From NCBI RefSeq assembly GCF_003208655.1, contig NZ_QKLU01000003.1:62001-126000 (forward strand): DNA of 64,000 nucleotides. Reading direction: 5' to 3'. Positions 15,719 through 25,400 of this stretch are shown in pieces. This DNA is from Pedobacter nutrimenti (GTDB taxonomy: Bacteria > Bacteroidota > Bacteroidia > Sphingobacteriales > Sphingobacteriaceae). How positions within the stretch are numbered: position 1 is the stretch's first letter; each line of letters begins with the position of its first letter. The translations under genes and the position numbers were made by a program. Below the pieces are notes generated by a model. It had not been told where the DNA came from, did no database searches, and worked only from the letters and a program-made list of their open reading frames with translations.

Positions 15719-18280
15719 ATGACGCATACCTATAAAATAACCGGAATGAGCTGTCAAGGCTGCCGAACTAAAGTTGAGAATGCATTGAATGGAATCGATG
15801 GGATTTCGGCTAAGGTCACTTTAGAACCCACTGAAGCAACCATTACTATGGAAAAACATATTTCAACTGATAAATTGCAGAAGGCAATAGCTGCGGTGGG
15901 AGATTATAGGATTGAAATGAATGTTCATGGAAAGGATACAAAAGTTGATCAGATACACAAGAAAACTGATCATACAAATCACGGATCAGCCGTACATCGC
16001 CATCATAGCACAACTCCTGTAAAGGTAAACAAGGCAGAAACTGGAGGGGTGTACTATTGTCCCATGCATTGTGAAGGCGATAAAACTTATGATAAACCAG
16101 GGAATTGTCCGGTTTGTGGAATGGATTTGGTGAAGCAGCCTATTTTAAAACAAGCTACACAATTTACCTGTCCTATGCATTCTGAAATTATTAGGGATCA
16201 ACCAGGTTCATGCCCAATATGCGGGATGGATTTGGTGCCGTTAGGGGTTAATTTGGAAGAGGAAGACAAAACCTATGAAACGCTTTTGCGCAAGTTTAAG
16301 ATTGCAACCATTTTTACTGTACCCATCTTTTTGATTGCGATGTCGGAAATGATACCAGGTAATCCGATTTTCAAGTTAATAGAACTGAAATATTGGAACT
16401 GGGTTCAGTTTGCATTTTCTATTCCGGTGGTTTTTTATGCGACATGGATGTTCTTTCAGCGTGCATGGCAATCGGTGATCACTTGGAAATTAAATATGTT
16501 TACGTTGATAGGAATTGGTGCGGGGGTGGCTTGGCTTTTTAGCCTTGTCGCCCTGCTTTTTCCTGGCGTTTTTCCAGATCAGTTTAAAACCCACCACGAT
16601 ACAGTCTATGTTTATTTTGAAGCGGCAACCGTGATATTGACCTTAGTATTGCTTGGTCAGCTTTTGGAAGCACGAGCGCACGGTAAAACCAATAGTGCCA
16701 TTAAAGAACTATTGAAATTAGCACCAAATACGGTGACAAAGGTTGTGGGAGATAAAGAAATATCAGTTTCAATTGACGATATCCAAAAGGGAGATTTATT
16801 AAGGGTGAAACCCGGTGAAAAAATACCTGTTGATGGTAGTATCAAAACAGGAGAAGCTATAATTGATGAATCCATGATATCTGGTGAACCTGTCCCGGTT
16901 GAGAAAAAAATCGGAGACAACGTAAGTTCAGGTACAATTAACGGTAATAAAACTTTTGTAATGCTTGCCGAAAAAGTGGGTTCGGAAACTTTGCTGTCCC
17001 AGATCATCGAAATGGTAAACTCGGCAAGCAGATCGAAAGCTCCCATTCAAAAGATGGCTGATAAGATTTCAGGATATTTTGTTCCTGTAGTGGTGTTAAT
17101 TGCAATAGCCACATTTGTGGTATGGGCAATCTATGGGCCTGAACCATCTTATGTTTATGCATTCGTTAATGCTATTGCGGTATTGATCATTGCTTGCCCA
17201 TGTGCGCTTGGTCTTGCTACGCCTATGTCGGTAATGGTAGGTGTAGGAAAAGGTGCACAGTCTGGTGTGCTTATCAAAAATGCAGAATCCTTCGAAAAAA
17301 TGAATGCCATTGATGTTGTCATCATTGATAAAACAGGAACCGTTACAGAAGGAAAACCTTCGGTTGAAAAGGTCGTTAGCGTAAATCCTGATTTTACTGA
17401 AAAGGATATCCTTGAAAAAATAGTGGCACTAAATAGTAGCAGTGAACATCCTTTGGCACAAGCAACATTACGTTATGGGCAAGAAAATAAGGTGAAAGTT
17501 CAACCGATATCAGGTTTTGAAGCAGTAACTGGTAAAGGGGTAATCGGTAAGTTTAAAGAGGAGAAATTAGCTTTAGGTAATCAGAAATTAATGGAGCATG
17601 TTAAAGCTAAAAAAGATCCTGCACTGGATGAGCAAGTCAAATCTGCTCAAAAACAAGGTAAAACAGTTTCCTATTTAGCTGTCGGAGATAAAGCTGTGGG
17701 ATTTGTAGTTATCTCAGATAAAATAAAAGAGTCGAGCAAAGAAGCTATTCATAAGCTTCAACAGGAAGGCTTAAAGGTAATTATGTTCACAGGGGATAAT
17801 GAAGATACAGCCAGAGTAGTTAGCGGAACATTGAATTTAGATGGATTTAAAGCACAAATGCTCCCAGAGGATAAGTTGAATGAAATAAAAAAACTACAGG
17901 CTGAAGGTAAAAAGGTCGCTATGGCAGGCGATGGGATTAATGATGCCCCTGCGTTGTCTCAGGCCGATATTGGGATTGCGATGGGTACAGGAACCGATGT
18001 TGCTATTGAAAGTGCTGCTATTACCCTTCTAAAGGGAGATTTGAATGGGATTGCAAAAGCCCGATTGTTAAGCCACAAGGTAATGGCTAACATAAAAGGA
18101 AACCTGTTTTTTGCACTTGGCTATAATGTATTGGGCATTCCGGTAGCAGCGGGTCTATTGTATCCGGTTTTTGGTATTTTACTTTCCCCGATGATTGCAG
18201 CCTTAGCTATGAGCTTTAGTTCAGTATCTGTTATTCTGAACTCTTTAAGGTTAAGAAGTGTAAAATTAGATGTCAGATAA
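15719..18280 (+). CDS. Cu(+)-translocating P-type ATPase with HMA and two HMBD domains
   Basis: 853 aa. N-terminal HMA domain (GMSCQGCRTKVE), a His-rich linker, two heavy-metal-binding domains (CPMHCEGD..CPVCGMDLV and CPMHSEII..CPICGMDLV), then a P1B ATPase. Visible motifs are SGEPVPVEKK in the actuator region, the metal-site CPCALGLATP, the phosphorylation site DKTGTVTEG, the HP motif in SSEHPLA, and GDGINDAPAL. TM7-TM8 residues (YNVLGIP, MSFSSVSVILNSL) match the Cu(I) subgroup P1B-1. It exports cytosolic Cu(I) to the periplasm, where the preceding oxidase would act. Same operon as the oxidase. Confidence 0.93.
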   Translation: MTHTYKITGMSCQGCRTKVENALNGIDGISAKVTLEPTEATITMEKHISTDKLQKAIAAVGDYRIEMNVHGKDTKVDQIHKKTDHTNHGSAVHRHHSTTPVKVNKAETGGVYYCPMHCEGDKTYDKPGNCPVCGMDLVKQPILKQATQFTCPMHSEIIRDQPGSCPICGMDLVPLGVNLEEEDKTYETLLRKFKIATIFTVPIFLIAMSEMIPGNPIFKLIELKYWNWVQFAFSIPVVFYATWMFFQRAWQSVITWKLNMFTLIGIGAGVAWLFSLVALLFPGVFPDQFKTHHDTVYVYFEAATVILTLVLLGQLLEARAHGKTNSAIKELLKLAPNTVTKVVGDKEISVSIDDIQKGDLLRVKPGEKIPVDGSIKTGEAIIDESMISGEPVPVEKKIGDNVSSGTINGNKTFVMLAEKVGSETLLSQIIEMVNSASRSKAPIQKMADKISGYFVPVVVLIAIATFVVWAIYGPEPSYVYAFVNAIAVLIIACPCALGLATPMSVMVGVGKGAQSGVLIKNAESFEKMNAIDVVIIDKTGTVTEGKPSVEKVVSVNPDFTEKDILEKIVALNSSSEHPLAQATLRYGQENKVKVQPISGFEAVTGKGVIGKFKEEKLALGNQKLMEHVKAKKDPALDEQVKSAQKQGKTVSYLAVGDKAVGFVVISDKIKESSKEAIHKLQQEGLKVIMFTGDNEDTARVVSGTLNLDGFKAQMLPEDKLNEIKKLQAEGKKVAMAGDGINDAPALSQADIGIAMGTGTDVAIESAAITLLKGDLNGIAKARLLSHKVMANIKGNLFFALGYNVLGIPVAAGLLYPVFGILLSPMIAALAMSFSSVSVILNSLRLRSVKLDVR

Positions 18281-18318
18281 TTTGTGAAAAAATTGAAAAA
18301 CTAGCAAAAATGGTCTCC

Positions 18319-18375
18319 ATTGTAGAAAACGAAACATGCTATAAAGTCCTAAATTTAAAAGCTCATGTCAACTAA
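18319..18375 (+). pseudogene. 3' end relic of a merTP-type gene
   Basis: The frame IVENETCYKVLNLKAHVN ending in TAA aligns with the last residues of the intact MerTP at 33387 (IQSETGYKVTNVKTDVN). Only the tail of the HMA domain remains; nothing upstream to the ATPase stop at 18280 is recognisable. The overlap with the next relic (ATGTCAACTAA) is exactly as in the intact pair. Confidence 0.7.
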
Positions 18376-18521
18376 AGAGCAATATTGGAATCCGTAATCA
18401 AATGTCCTGAGTGCTCCTATGAAAAATTGGCAGTTGCTCTATTTTTATGAATGTGGAAACTGTCATGTGTTTAAAACCACGGCAAAGAGACTACTGAGTG
18501 TTTTATAGTTATGGTACTGTG
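18365..18521 (+). pseudogene. Decayed GDCCVxC-domain protein gene
   Basis: Aligns with the intact 72-aa gene at 33985: ILESVIKCPECSYEK, then after a frameshift YECGNCH, then RDY*VFYSYGT in place of GDCCVFCSYGT. The three signature cysteines have become Tyr, stop and Tyr. The gene is clearly dead. With the merTP tail it marks a former copy of the mer-like operon downstream of the copper ATPase. Confidence 0.7.
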
Positions 18522-18659
18522 TAGACATTAAACTGTAATTATTCATCTTTCCTGAATAAAACCGTTACAGGTACGTTACGGAACTAAATTTTGATTTTTA
18601 AAAAAAGTGATTATATTGCTTTTGTAAGCTAGAAATGATGATTTTTGTCCTTTAATGTG

Positions 18660-19120
18660 GGGATTTCGCTAAAAGTGGTTCTTCCCCCCTTCATATCTTT
18701 GAAATCAGTAAGAGATTGATTGAAAAGGAACTGCTGAGACAGCAGTTCCCGTGTAAACGGATCGCAGACCAAAAGTGGGGAAGAAGCTAAAAGTGTGCAC
18801 CAGATTTCATTCCAAACTGTGCACCCCGCTTTTTACCATCCGGTCTTGATGGAATCGTAACGACTGAGCCAAATATATCCAATCTTCCCAGATTCCTTCT
18901 CTTCATTTTCCAATCTATCTTTCCTGCATTTGATCTGTCAATCCACCACAGAAGATGGTTTTGCAAGAAAAACGATCTTCCAGGACACGATTTACAGCAA
19001 ATCAGCCCATTAAAAAAAAAACACACCAGAATAAGAAATATAATTTTTGATTTTAAGGCTATTAGAACATCTCCATTTCGGTTTCTCTAGGCGAAATGAT
19101 CGATGAGAATCTAGTCCTGC
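18660..19120 (-). other. Probable insertion-sequence end relic, no intact gene
   Basis: This stretch has repeated short motifs (AAAAGTGG/AAAAGTGT, GTGCACC twice at about 18796 and 18821) of the kind found at IS ends. A 79-codon minus-strand frame ends within the repeats (GAQFGMKSGAHF), as if a host gene had been fused to an IS terminus. I recognise no protein. IS family is not assignable. Confidence 0.3.
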
Positions 19121-19193
19121 TTTTCAGAAGCTTAAAACCGCTTAAGATGAGCCGAGTGGCCACTTTCAAGCAAAATCTAGTGACCAATATAGG

Positions 19194-19334
19194 GGTTCTT
19201 CATCACTTTTGGTGAAAACTATAAATTTGAATGTCATCGGACCTAGCAGGTTAGTTTTTAAGCAGCCTCTTGGCGAATCAGAATAGTTATTTTAATACTG
19301 AGTGTTTATTCTTCACCAAAAGTGACGAAGAACC
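19194..19334. mobile_element. MITE-like element, copy 1 (141 bp)
   Basis: 23-bp terminal inverted repeats (19194-19216 and 19312-19334, one mismatch, beginning GGTTCTTC) enclose a non-coding core. It is flanked by a perfect 8-bp direct repeat AATATAGG (19186-19193 and 19335-19342), a target-site duplication. End sequence and 8-bp duplication recall ISL3-family elements. A second copy with the same ends is at 34471. Confidence 0.8.
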
Positions 19335-19428
19335 AATATAGGCCGAAAAAGATGACCATGGTTACACCATAGTAAAAGAATGCTGGTCCAAAGATATGCA
19401 CCTTGTTCCAGCATCGTCCGGGGTCTAG

Positions 19429-19881
19429 CTAGTTAATAATGGGTTTCCGGCACAGATAAGAAACCTATTTTTAAGCCACTTTGCTGCTGATATTCTTTGC
19501 TTTTGTCAACATAGACCAGATTGGTTACGAGTTTCCGATAACATTGCCTTTGCCGCTTTAGGACTAGTTGCGTCTGACGCACAGATCAATTTCCTAAAAG
19601 ACCATTTTGTCAATGCTAAAGTCTATACTCTTTTTGATGCTGGAATTACAGGTGGGGTAACAGATTGTAAAGTAGCTCTTTGGATGAAGGGGAAAGATGC
19701 TGCTTTCAAAGTCAATGGAGAACAAATAGCTGTTTACTATAATAAAAATGAATTAATAATTCCTATCGAAGCATTCTCACTCAGCTGTTTTGAAAAAACG
19801 GTCGCGATACGGAGTGGTATCCGTCCCTACAAACCAAAAGGGAGTTTTAATTTTTATTACGATCTCTTTGTAAGCACCTAG
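19429..19881 (+). pseudogene. Remnant of an unrecognised mobile-element-type gene
   Basis: An open frame of 150 codons without a proper start ends at the TAG at 19881. It encodes ALGLVASDAQINFLKDHF, then VYTLFDAGITGGVTDCKVALW and YYDLF near the end. The hydrophobic-LFDA-G pattern is vaguely Toprim-like, but I cannot name a family. No upstream ATG at a suitable place and the MITE just before suggest a truncated gene. It is followed by a good terminator. It lies among other element relics, so an integrated plasmid or ICE remnant is plausible. Confidence 0.35.
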
Positions 19882-19894
19882 TCCCAACTAATGA

Positions 19895-19928
19895 AAAACA
19901 CCCTGGTTCCTATAGACTAGGGTGTTTT
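19895..19928 (+). terminator. Rho-independent terminator
   Basis: AAAACACCCT (19895-19904) and AGGGTGTTTT (19919-19928) form a perfect 10-bp stem with a 14-base loop; the 3' arm ends in a T-run. It terminates the relic frame at 19881. Confidence 0.75.
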
Positions 19929-19999
19929 ATTATGCCCAAAATTTTAGGGACCGATTTAAAAACTGCGAATAAAAGTACTAACCAATTATTGAAAGAACT

Positions 20000-20641
20000 A
20001 TGAAAATTGAATTAAAGAACATTAAGTATTTTGATGCACTTAGTGAAGAAACAACACTTTTTAATGCCAATCTGTATATTGATGGCAAAAAAGCGGGGAT
20101 AGTAAAAAATGATGGGCGTGGTGGTTCAACCTTTCATATGGGGACCACAGCCAAGGGGGTGAACTGATAAGACAGGCTGAAACTTATTGTAAAACATTGC
20201 CAGACAAGTAATATGCTAAGGATAAATACTTAGAAACTTTCTCCATCCCAATGAGCTTCGATGATCTGCTGACAGAGTATCTGATCAAAAAAGATTTAGA
20301 GAAAGTTCAAAAGAAGGTACTTAAAGACATGGAAAAAGGTATTGTTTTTGGTAAACCGAATGATTATTCATGGATTTTACAAACGTTTAGCGTACCGTTG
20401 CCAGCTGCATTAGGACATCCTAAAGGTGGGGAGATCATAGCGAACTCAATAGCAAAAAAATATTCAAAGAACTTAAGGGTTGAGTTAAGATATTAAATAC
20501 TAACATTCCAGAAACTATCCTAAAAATGGCAGGTCTCTTTAATGAAGAATATGTAAAAACCGCAGTTAGGGATATACAACAAGCGGTCAAGCCAGCCGAA
20601 GCAGGGAATGAATCAGGTAATTATAGAAATCGAACCAGATA
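20000..20641 (+). pseudogene. Decayed conjugative-element-type hypothetical gene
   Basis: An ATG at 20000 begins MKIELKNIKYFDALSEETTLF and NDGRGGSTFHMG, a pattern I associate with hypothetical proteins of Bacteroidota plasmids and ICEs. The frame hits a stop at 20165. The sequence continues in a shifted frame (LIRQAETYCKTLP, stop, then an 81-codon stretch from 20251 to 20496), and again in another frame (ETILKMAGLFNEEYVKTAV). At least two frameshifts and two stops make it a pseudogene. Function unknown. Confidence 0.55.
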
Positions 20642-20654
20642 ATAACAATAAAAT

Positions 20655-20708
20655 CATTTCACAAACTTAGAATGGGGATTAACCAGTCGCCATTCTAAGT
20701 TTGTGAAA
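20655..20708. repeat. Perfect 20-bp inverted repeat
   Basis: ATTTCACAAACTTAGAATGG (20655-20674) is the exact reverse complement of 20689-20708, with a 14-base spacer. It is AT-rich and no T-tract follows, so it is not a typical terminator. It sits at the right edge of the relic region; the next 200 bp hold no gene I can see. Confidence 0.75.
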
Positions 20709-20925
20709 TATAAAAGTACAGTTTTTATTTGCTCAAAATTTTGGAAATGCTAAAAATATGAGCATTGCTTTGTTTCGCAAATTTCAATTTAAGAATGGTA
20801 AAATACATACCGCTTACACTGATTAGGATACTGGTTTGCCCAGCTTTTTAACTTTCGAGTTATCCAAGATTAATAGCAAAAGGTTGTTCATAACGATATT
20901 TTTTAGAGTTAAAGAATATTGTTAG

Positions 20926-22893
20926 CTATAGTTTTATCCGTTGAATTCTGACGGCGTTCAAAATAGCGAGTAGTGCGACTCCAACATCTGCTATTACAGC
21001 TTCCCATAAATTAGCTATTCCCCCGGCACCCAGGATGAGTACAACTATTTTTACGCCCATAGCCAAAGAAATATTCTGCCAAACGATATTCCTGGTAATT
21101 TTCCCAACCTTAATTGCTGAAACGATTTTTGAAGGCTGGTCGTTCTGGATTACTATATCTGCTGTTTCAATTGTCGCATCACTTCCTAAACCTCCCATTG
21201 CAATACCGGCATCTGCCAGGGCTATAACAGGTGCGTCATTAACGCCGTCCCCCACAAATGCGATATGTCTTCCCTGGTCTTTTAGCCATTGTACTTTTTC
21301 TACTTTTCCTTCGGGAAGTAAATCACCATAAACCTCATCAAGGCCAATTTGCCTAGCGACATGATCGACAACAGATTGCTTGTCCCCCGATAGCATAACC
21401 GTTTCAATATTTAGTTCGTGCATTGCTTTGATTGCTGATGCAGCATCCTCCTTAATTTCATCGGCAATGGTTATATATCCTGCATAACGATTGCTAATTG
21501 CGACGACTACGATAGTATCTACTATCTGTTCAATTTCCCGCGGATAGTCTATTGAATATTTTTTTAGCAATTTTAAATTGCCAGCTAATATTCCTTTGTT
21601 ATCAATCGTGCCTTTTAAACCATGCCCTGCAATTTCTTCAACGTTTGTAGCCTTTGTGTCATCTGCTGTTTCGCCAGCATAATCTGTTATGGCCTTTCCC
21701 ACGGGATGGGTTGAGTTACGCTCTAATGCCGATGTAAGCCTTATCAGTTCATTGGCCTCCATTCCTTCCGGTACCACTTGCTGTACCTTGAAAACGCCTT
21801 TGGTCAGTGTGCCGGTTTTATCCATAACAATGGTATTTACCCTGGTCATAACATCCAGGAAATTGCTACCCTTAAATAAAATACCGTTACGTGAAGCTAA
21901 CCCTATTCCTCCAAAATAGCCTAGCGGAATAGATACTACCAATGCACAAGGGCAACTTATTACCAAGAACACCAAGGCTCTGTAAAACCATGTATAGAAA
22001 TGGTAGGTGTCTACAATGAAATAGGGAACTACTACAAGTGCCAAGGCTAAAAAGAAGACAATAGGGGTGTAAACTTTTGCAAACCTTGAAATAAACAATT
22101 GCGTTTGCGATTTGCGGGCAGTTGCATCCTGTACCATTTCTAGAATACGGCTTAGCTTGCTGTCTTTAAAAGCTGCTGTTACTTTTACTTCTGATACGGT
22201 ATTTAGATTAATCATTCCCGCTAAGACCGGTTCACCTTTATACTTCGTGTCCGGCTTGCTTTCGCCTGTAAGTGCTGCTGTGTTGAATGAGGCATTTTCT
22301 GAAATCAGTTCTCCATCTAACGCTACTTTTTCTCCTGGTTTGACCATTATGGTTTCTCCGATGTCTACCAAAGAAGGATTTAAAACCTCCGGTTTATCAT
22401 TTCTGATTACGGTTACTTCATCCGGTCTGATATCTAACAACGCCTTAATGCTTCTTTTTGCCCTGTTAACTGCTGCACTTTGAAACCATTCTCCTATCTG
22501 ATAGAATAGCATAACGGCTACGCCCTCTTCAAACTCGCCTATACAGAATGCACCAATAGTGGCCACGCTCATTAAAACAAATTCATTGAATATGTCACCA
22601 CGTATTGATTTTCGGAATGCCAATGCAAGTACTCCCCGGCCTGCCAATAGATACGCTATGCTATTTATGGTTAACGCTACTGGTCTTGACAGTTCCATCT
22701 TAAAACCATATTCCAGAACCAATACAATTGTTAGGATAAAAAAGGAAAGCAGCAAATCCCAATGAGCCTTCCAGCTATTTTCATCTGGTTTTACCACAGA
22801 TGATTGTTCAATTGGTAAGATTCCTTCTGTTTCTGAATAGCCGGTTTTGGTTTCAGGGTCTAGTAGCGTTTTTTCTTTATTAGGTTCTGTCAT
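20926..22893 (-). CDS. Heavy-metal P-type ATPase, Zn/Cd/Co type, lacking an HMA domain
   Basis: 655 aa. The N-terminus is a short polar region without a CxxC metal domain. Core motifs: ALTGES (actuator), SCPCALVVSIPLGYFGG (metal site), MDKTGTLTKG (phosphorylation), NSTHPVGKAI (HP locus), GDGVNDAPVIA and a C-terminal helix with IADVGVALLAILNAVR. The CPCALV-SIP form and the conserved Asp near the end are typical of Zn(II)/Cd(II) P1B-2 pumps. It would export divalent metal from cytosol to periplasm, feeding the Czc pump on the same strand. It is last in the minus-strand metal operon; 171 bp of relic separates it from feoB. Confidence 0.92.
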   Translation of the reverse strand: MTEPNKEKTLLDPETKTGYSETEGILPIEQSSVVKPDENSWKAHWDLLLSFFILTIVLVLEYGFKMELSRPVALTINSIAYLLAGRGVLALAFRKSIRGDIFNEFVLMSVATIGAFCIGEFEEGVAVMLFYQIGEWFQSAAVNRAKRSIKALLDIRPDEVTVIRNDKPEVLNPSLVDIGETIMVKPGEKVALDGELISENASFNTAALTGESKPDTKYKGEPVLAGMINLNTVSEVKVTAAFKDSKLSRILEMVQDATARKSQTQLFISRFAKVYTPIVFFLALALVVVPYFIVDTYHFYTWFYRALVFLVISCPCALVVSIPLGYFGGIGLASRNGILFKGSNFLDVMTRVNTIVMDKTGTLTKGVFKVQQVVPEGMEANELIRLTSALERNSTHPVGKAITDYAGETADDTKATNVEEIAGHGLKGTIDNKGILAGNLKLLKKYSIDYPREIEQIVDTIVVVAISNRYAGYITIADEIKEDAASAIKAMHELNIETVMLSGDKQSVVDHVARQIGLDEVYGDLLPEGKVEKVQWLKDQGRHIAFVGDGVNDAPVIALADAGIAMGGLGSDATIETADIVIQNDQPSKIVSAIKVGKITRNIVWQNISLAMGVKIVVLILGAGGIANLWEAVIADVGVALLAILNAVRIQRIKL

Positions 22894-22929
22894 AGTTATG
22901 ATATTTAAAATGTTCTAAACATGGTATTA

Positions 22930-23064
22930 TTTTTCTTGGGCGGAACCCATAGATTTTGATTGTAAATAGATTCCCCTTTGTATATATGTACGTTTCCGAA
23001 TAGTTTTTCCAAAGACGTAATTTTAAATATAATATTACCAAATTCGGAAACACCCGAAGTAAAA
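22930..23064 (-). pseudogene. C-terminal relic of a CzcB-type adaptor
   Basis: Immediately after the feoB stop the minus strand encodes SGVSEFGNIIFKITSLEKLF and KGESIYNQN, which aligns with GVSELGYIQITPLEKLP and KGAFYLQSK at the end of the adaptor at 25625-26872. DNA similarity is also visible over about 130 bp. Only the last 40 or so codons remain, with frame damage. A former adaptor gene, or a recombination scar, lies between feoB and the ATPase. Confidence 0.65.
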
Positions 23065-25179
23065 TCATTTGAGAAGGTGGTAAACACCAAAGCTCAAAAG
23101 ATAAGCCAAACTTGTCATGTATACAAATTGAATTACTGGCCATTTTAGAGCGTTAGTTTCCTTATAAACAACCACCATAGTACTCATACACTGCATAGCA
23201 AATGCGTAAAATATCAAAAGTGAAAAACCAACGGCGGTAGTGAAAACAGGAAGTCCGCTATCAGGGTTTTTGGCTTCCTTTATTTTTTGTAGGATAGCCT
23301 CCTGGTGATTCGAATCACCATCTGCGCTGTAAATAGTCGCCATTGTACCGACAAAAACCTCCCTTGCAGCAAAAGAGGTAATCAAAGCGATACCGATTTT
23401 CCAGTCATACCCCAATGGTCTGATGATAGGTTCAATGGTCTTACCAAGTATACCTGCATAGGAAGCTTCTAATTTAGCGGAAGCGACAAGGCGATCAATT
23501 TCCCCCGTAGTGACTTTTTTAGTGGACTGTTGGGTTTGATAATAACGTTCTATTGCCGCAAACCGGCCTGGGGGAGCATAATTAGCCATTACCCAGAGAA
23601 TAATGGAAACTGCAATGATCACCTTTCCTGCTTGGAAAGCAAAGGCCTTTACTTTCTGTAACATCGTTAATCCGACATTTTTCCATCTTGGCCACTGGTA
23701 AACCGGAAGTTCCATAATAAAATAACCCTTTCGTTCGGATTTAATAATTTTTTTCATCACCCAGGCCACTATAAATGCTGAAAAGAAACCCAAGAAGTAC
23801 ATCATCATCAATGCAATACCCTGCAAACTGATAAAACCCCATATCATGCGTTGCGGCACGATCAAAGAAATCAGTAAAGTATATACGGGTAACCTCGCCG
23901 AGCAAGTGATCAAGGGGGTTACCAGTATGGTAATGATGCGATCTTTCCAATTCTCAATACTACGGGTGCTCATGATCGATGGAACAGCGCAGGCCAGACC
24001 ACCGATAATCGGAATAACTGATTTACCGTTCAGTCCAACCTTGCGCATGATTTTATCCATCATGAAGGTTACTCTTGCCATGTAACCGGTGTCTTCCAAT
24101 ATCGAAATGAAAATAAAAAGGATAGCGATTTGGGGTATGAACACCAGTACGCCGCTTAAACCGGGTAATAAGCCATTTGTGACCAGTTGTGTTAATGGCC
24201 CTGGGGGTAAATGTTCACTTAAAAGATCTGTCAGATAAATAAAAGAAATGGAAATCAGATCCATAGGGATCCTGGCCCAGGTAAAAATAGCCTGAAAAAT
24301 CAGAAATAAGATCAGTATAAAAATCAAGAAACCCCCAATTTTATGAGTCAAAACTTTATCTATTCGATTGCTGTAGTTTTCCTGGGAAGGTTTGCTATCT
24401 CGTTGAACTGTATCATATAAAACGTCATTGATAAATTCATATCTGGCAATCGTTTCCTTTGCCTGTGCTTTCGAGGGATTTATATCATATTCATTTTCTA
24501 ATTGTTTCAGTTTTGATATTTCGATAGCTGTTAGGTATCTGATATATGGGTATTGATAAACTAATTGTAATGCTAGATAGGGATTGGTTACAATAAAATC
24601 ATGCTTAACTCTGGTGATTAAACCGGGATATAAAGCATTCAGGTCAATGGTATCTGCTTGTAATGGTATATGTGTCGCTTCTACAATAGCTTGTTTTAAC
24701 TCAATAATTCCTTTTCCTTTTCTTGCTGATATCGGAATAACCCTCACGCCGAGTTTTTTGGAAAGCGCATCAACGTTTATACTTATACCTTCACGATCTG
24801 CCATATCCATCATGTTAAGCGCAATGATTACCGGAATCTTTAGATCTGCAACCTGGGTGTACAACAGTAGGTTTCGCTTTAAATTTGAAGCATCTGCAAT
24901 GAATATCAGGAGATCAGGGTGGCCGCTGTTCTGCGTATCGGCCAATACCTCCAGGACTATGGCTTCATCTTTGCTTTTAGGGTATAAGCTATAGGTTCCC
25001 GGAAGGTCGGTAACCTGCGCGATCCGGTCATCAGGCAATTTTGCGAATCCTGTTTTTTTTTCAACGGTAACCCCCGCAAAATTTCCTACTTTCTGATTCA
25101 TGCCTGTCATGGCATTAAATAGGGACGATTTCCCTGTATTTGGATTGCCGATCAGGGCAACTTTATAATCAATTTTCAC
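23065..25179 (-). CDS. feoB: Ferrous iron transport protein B
   Basis: 704 aa. N-terminal G domain with GNPNTGKSSLFNA (G1), DLPGTYSL (G3) and NMMD (G4), then a helical regulatory region and a membrane domain with the two Gate segments (CAVPSIMSTRSI and SFAAREVFVGTMATIY). It imports Fe(II) across the inner membrane, driven by GTP. No FeoA gene is adjacent, although the MntR-like regulator carries a FeoA-like domain. The start is GTG at 25179; an in-frame stop lies just upstream, so no longer form is possible. Placement inside an efflux operon is odd: it may balance iron when divalent-metal export is active. Confidence 0.93.
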   Translation of the reverse strand: MKIDYKVALIGNPNTGKSSLFNAMTGMNQKVGNFAGVTVEKKTGFAKLPDDRIAQVTDLPGTYSLYPKSKDEAIVLEVLADTQNSGHPDLLIFIADASNLKRNLLLYTQVADLKIPVIIALNMMDMADREGISINVDALSKKLGVRVIPISARKGKGIIELKQAIVEATHIPLQADTIDLNALYPGLITRVKHDFIVTNPYLALQLVYQYPYIRYLTAIEISKLKQLENEYDINPSKAQAKETIARYEFINDVLYDTVQRDSKPSQENYSNRIDKVLTHKIGGFLIFILILFLIFQAIFTWARIPMDLISISFIYLTDLLSEHLPPGPLTQLVTNGLLPGLSGVLVFIPQIAILFIFISILEDTGYMARVTFMMDKIMRKVGLNGKSVIPIIGGLACAVPSIMSTRSIENWKDRIITILVTPLITCSARLPVYTLLISLIVPQRMIWGFISLQGIALMMMYFLGFFSAFIVAWVMKKIIKSERKGYFIMELPVYQWPRWKNVGLTMLQKVKAFAFQAGKVIIAVSIILWVMANYAPPGRFAAIERYYQTQQSTKKVTTGEIDRLVASAKLEASYAGILGKTIEPIIRPLGYDWKIGIALITSFAAREVFVGTMATIYSADGDSNHQEAILQKIKEAKNPDSGLPVFTTAVGFSLLIFYAFAMQCMSTMVVVYKETNALKWPVIQFVYMTSLAYLLSFGVYHLLK

Positions 25180-25400
25180 TCGTTTTCAGATTTATCATAT
25201 TAACAATATAATGCTTGTGCTAATTATTAACAATTTATAATATCTCCATAACTTATAGATGACCACAAAATCATTCATCCGCCTATTATGAATATGGCTA
25301 TTATCCTTACAATTCGTATCCACATCGGCCTTTTATAGATTTTGCTTGGCCATTCAAGCCAAAGATCGAATATACCACCCCCAATTGGTTTTACACGGCT

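Noticed and set aside
18787..19026. A 79-codon minus-strand frame as a real gene
   Set aside because: It ends within repeated IS-like motifs, has a Lys/Phe run at its start and no recognisable domain; treated as part of an IS-end relic.
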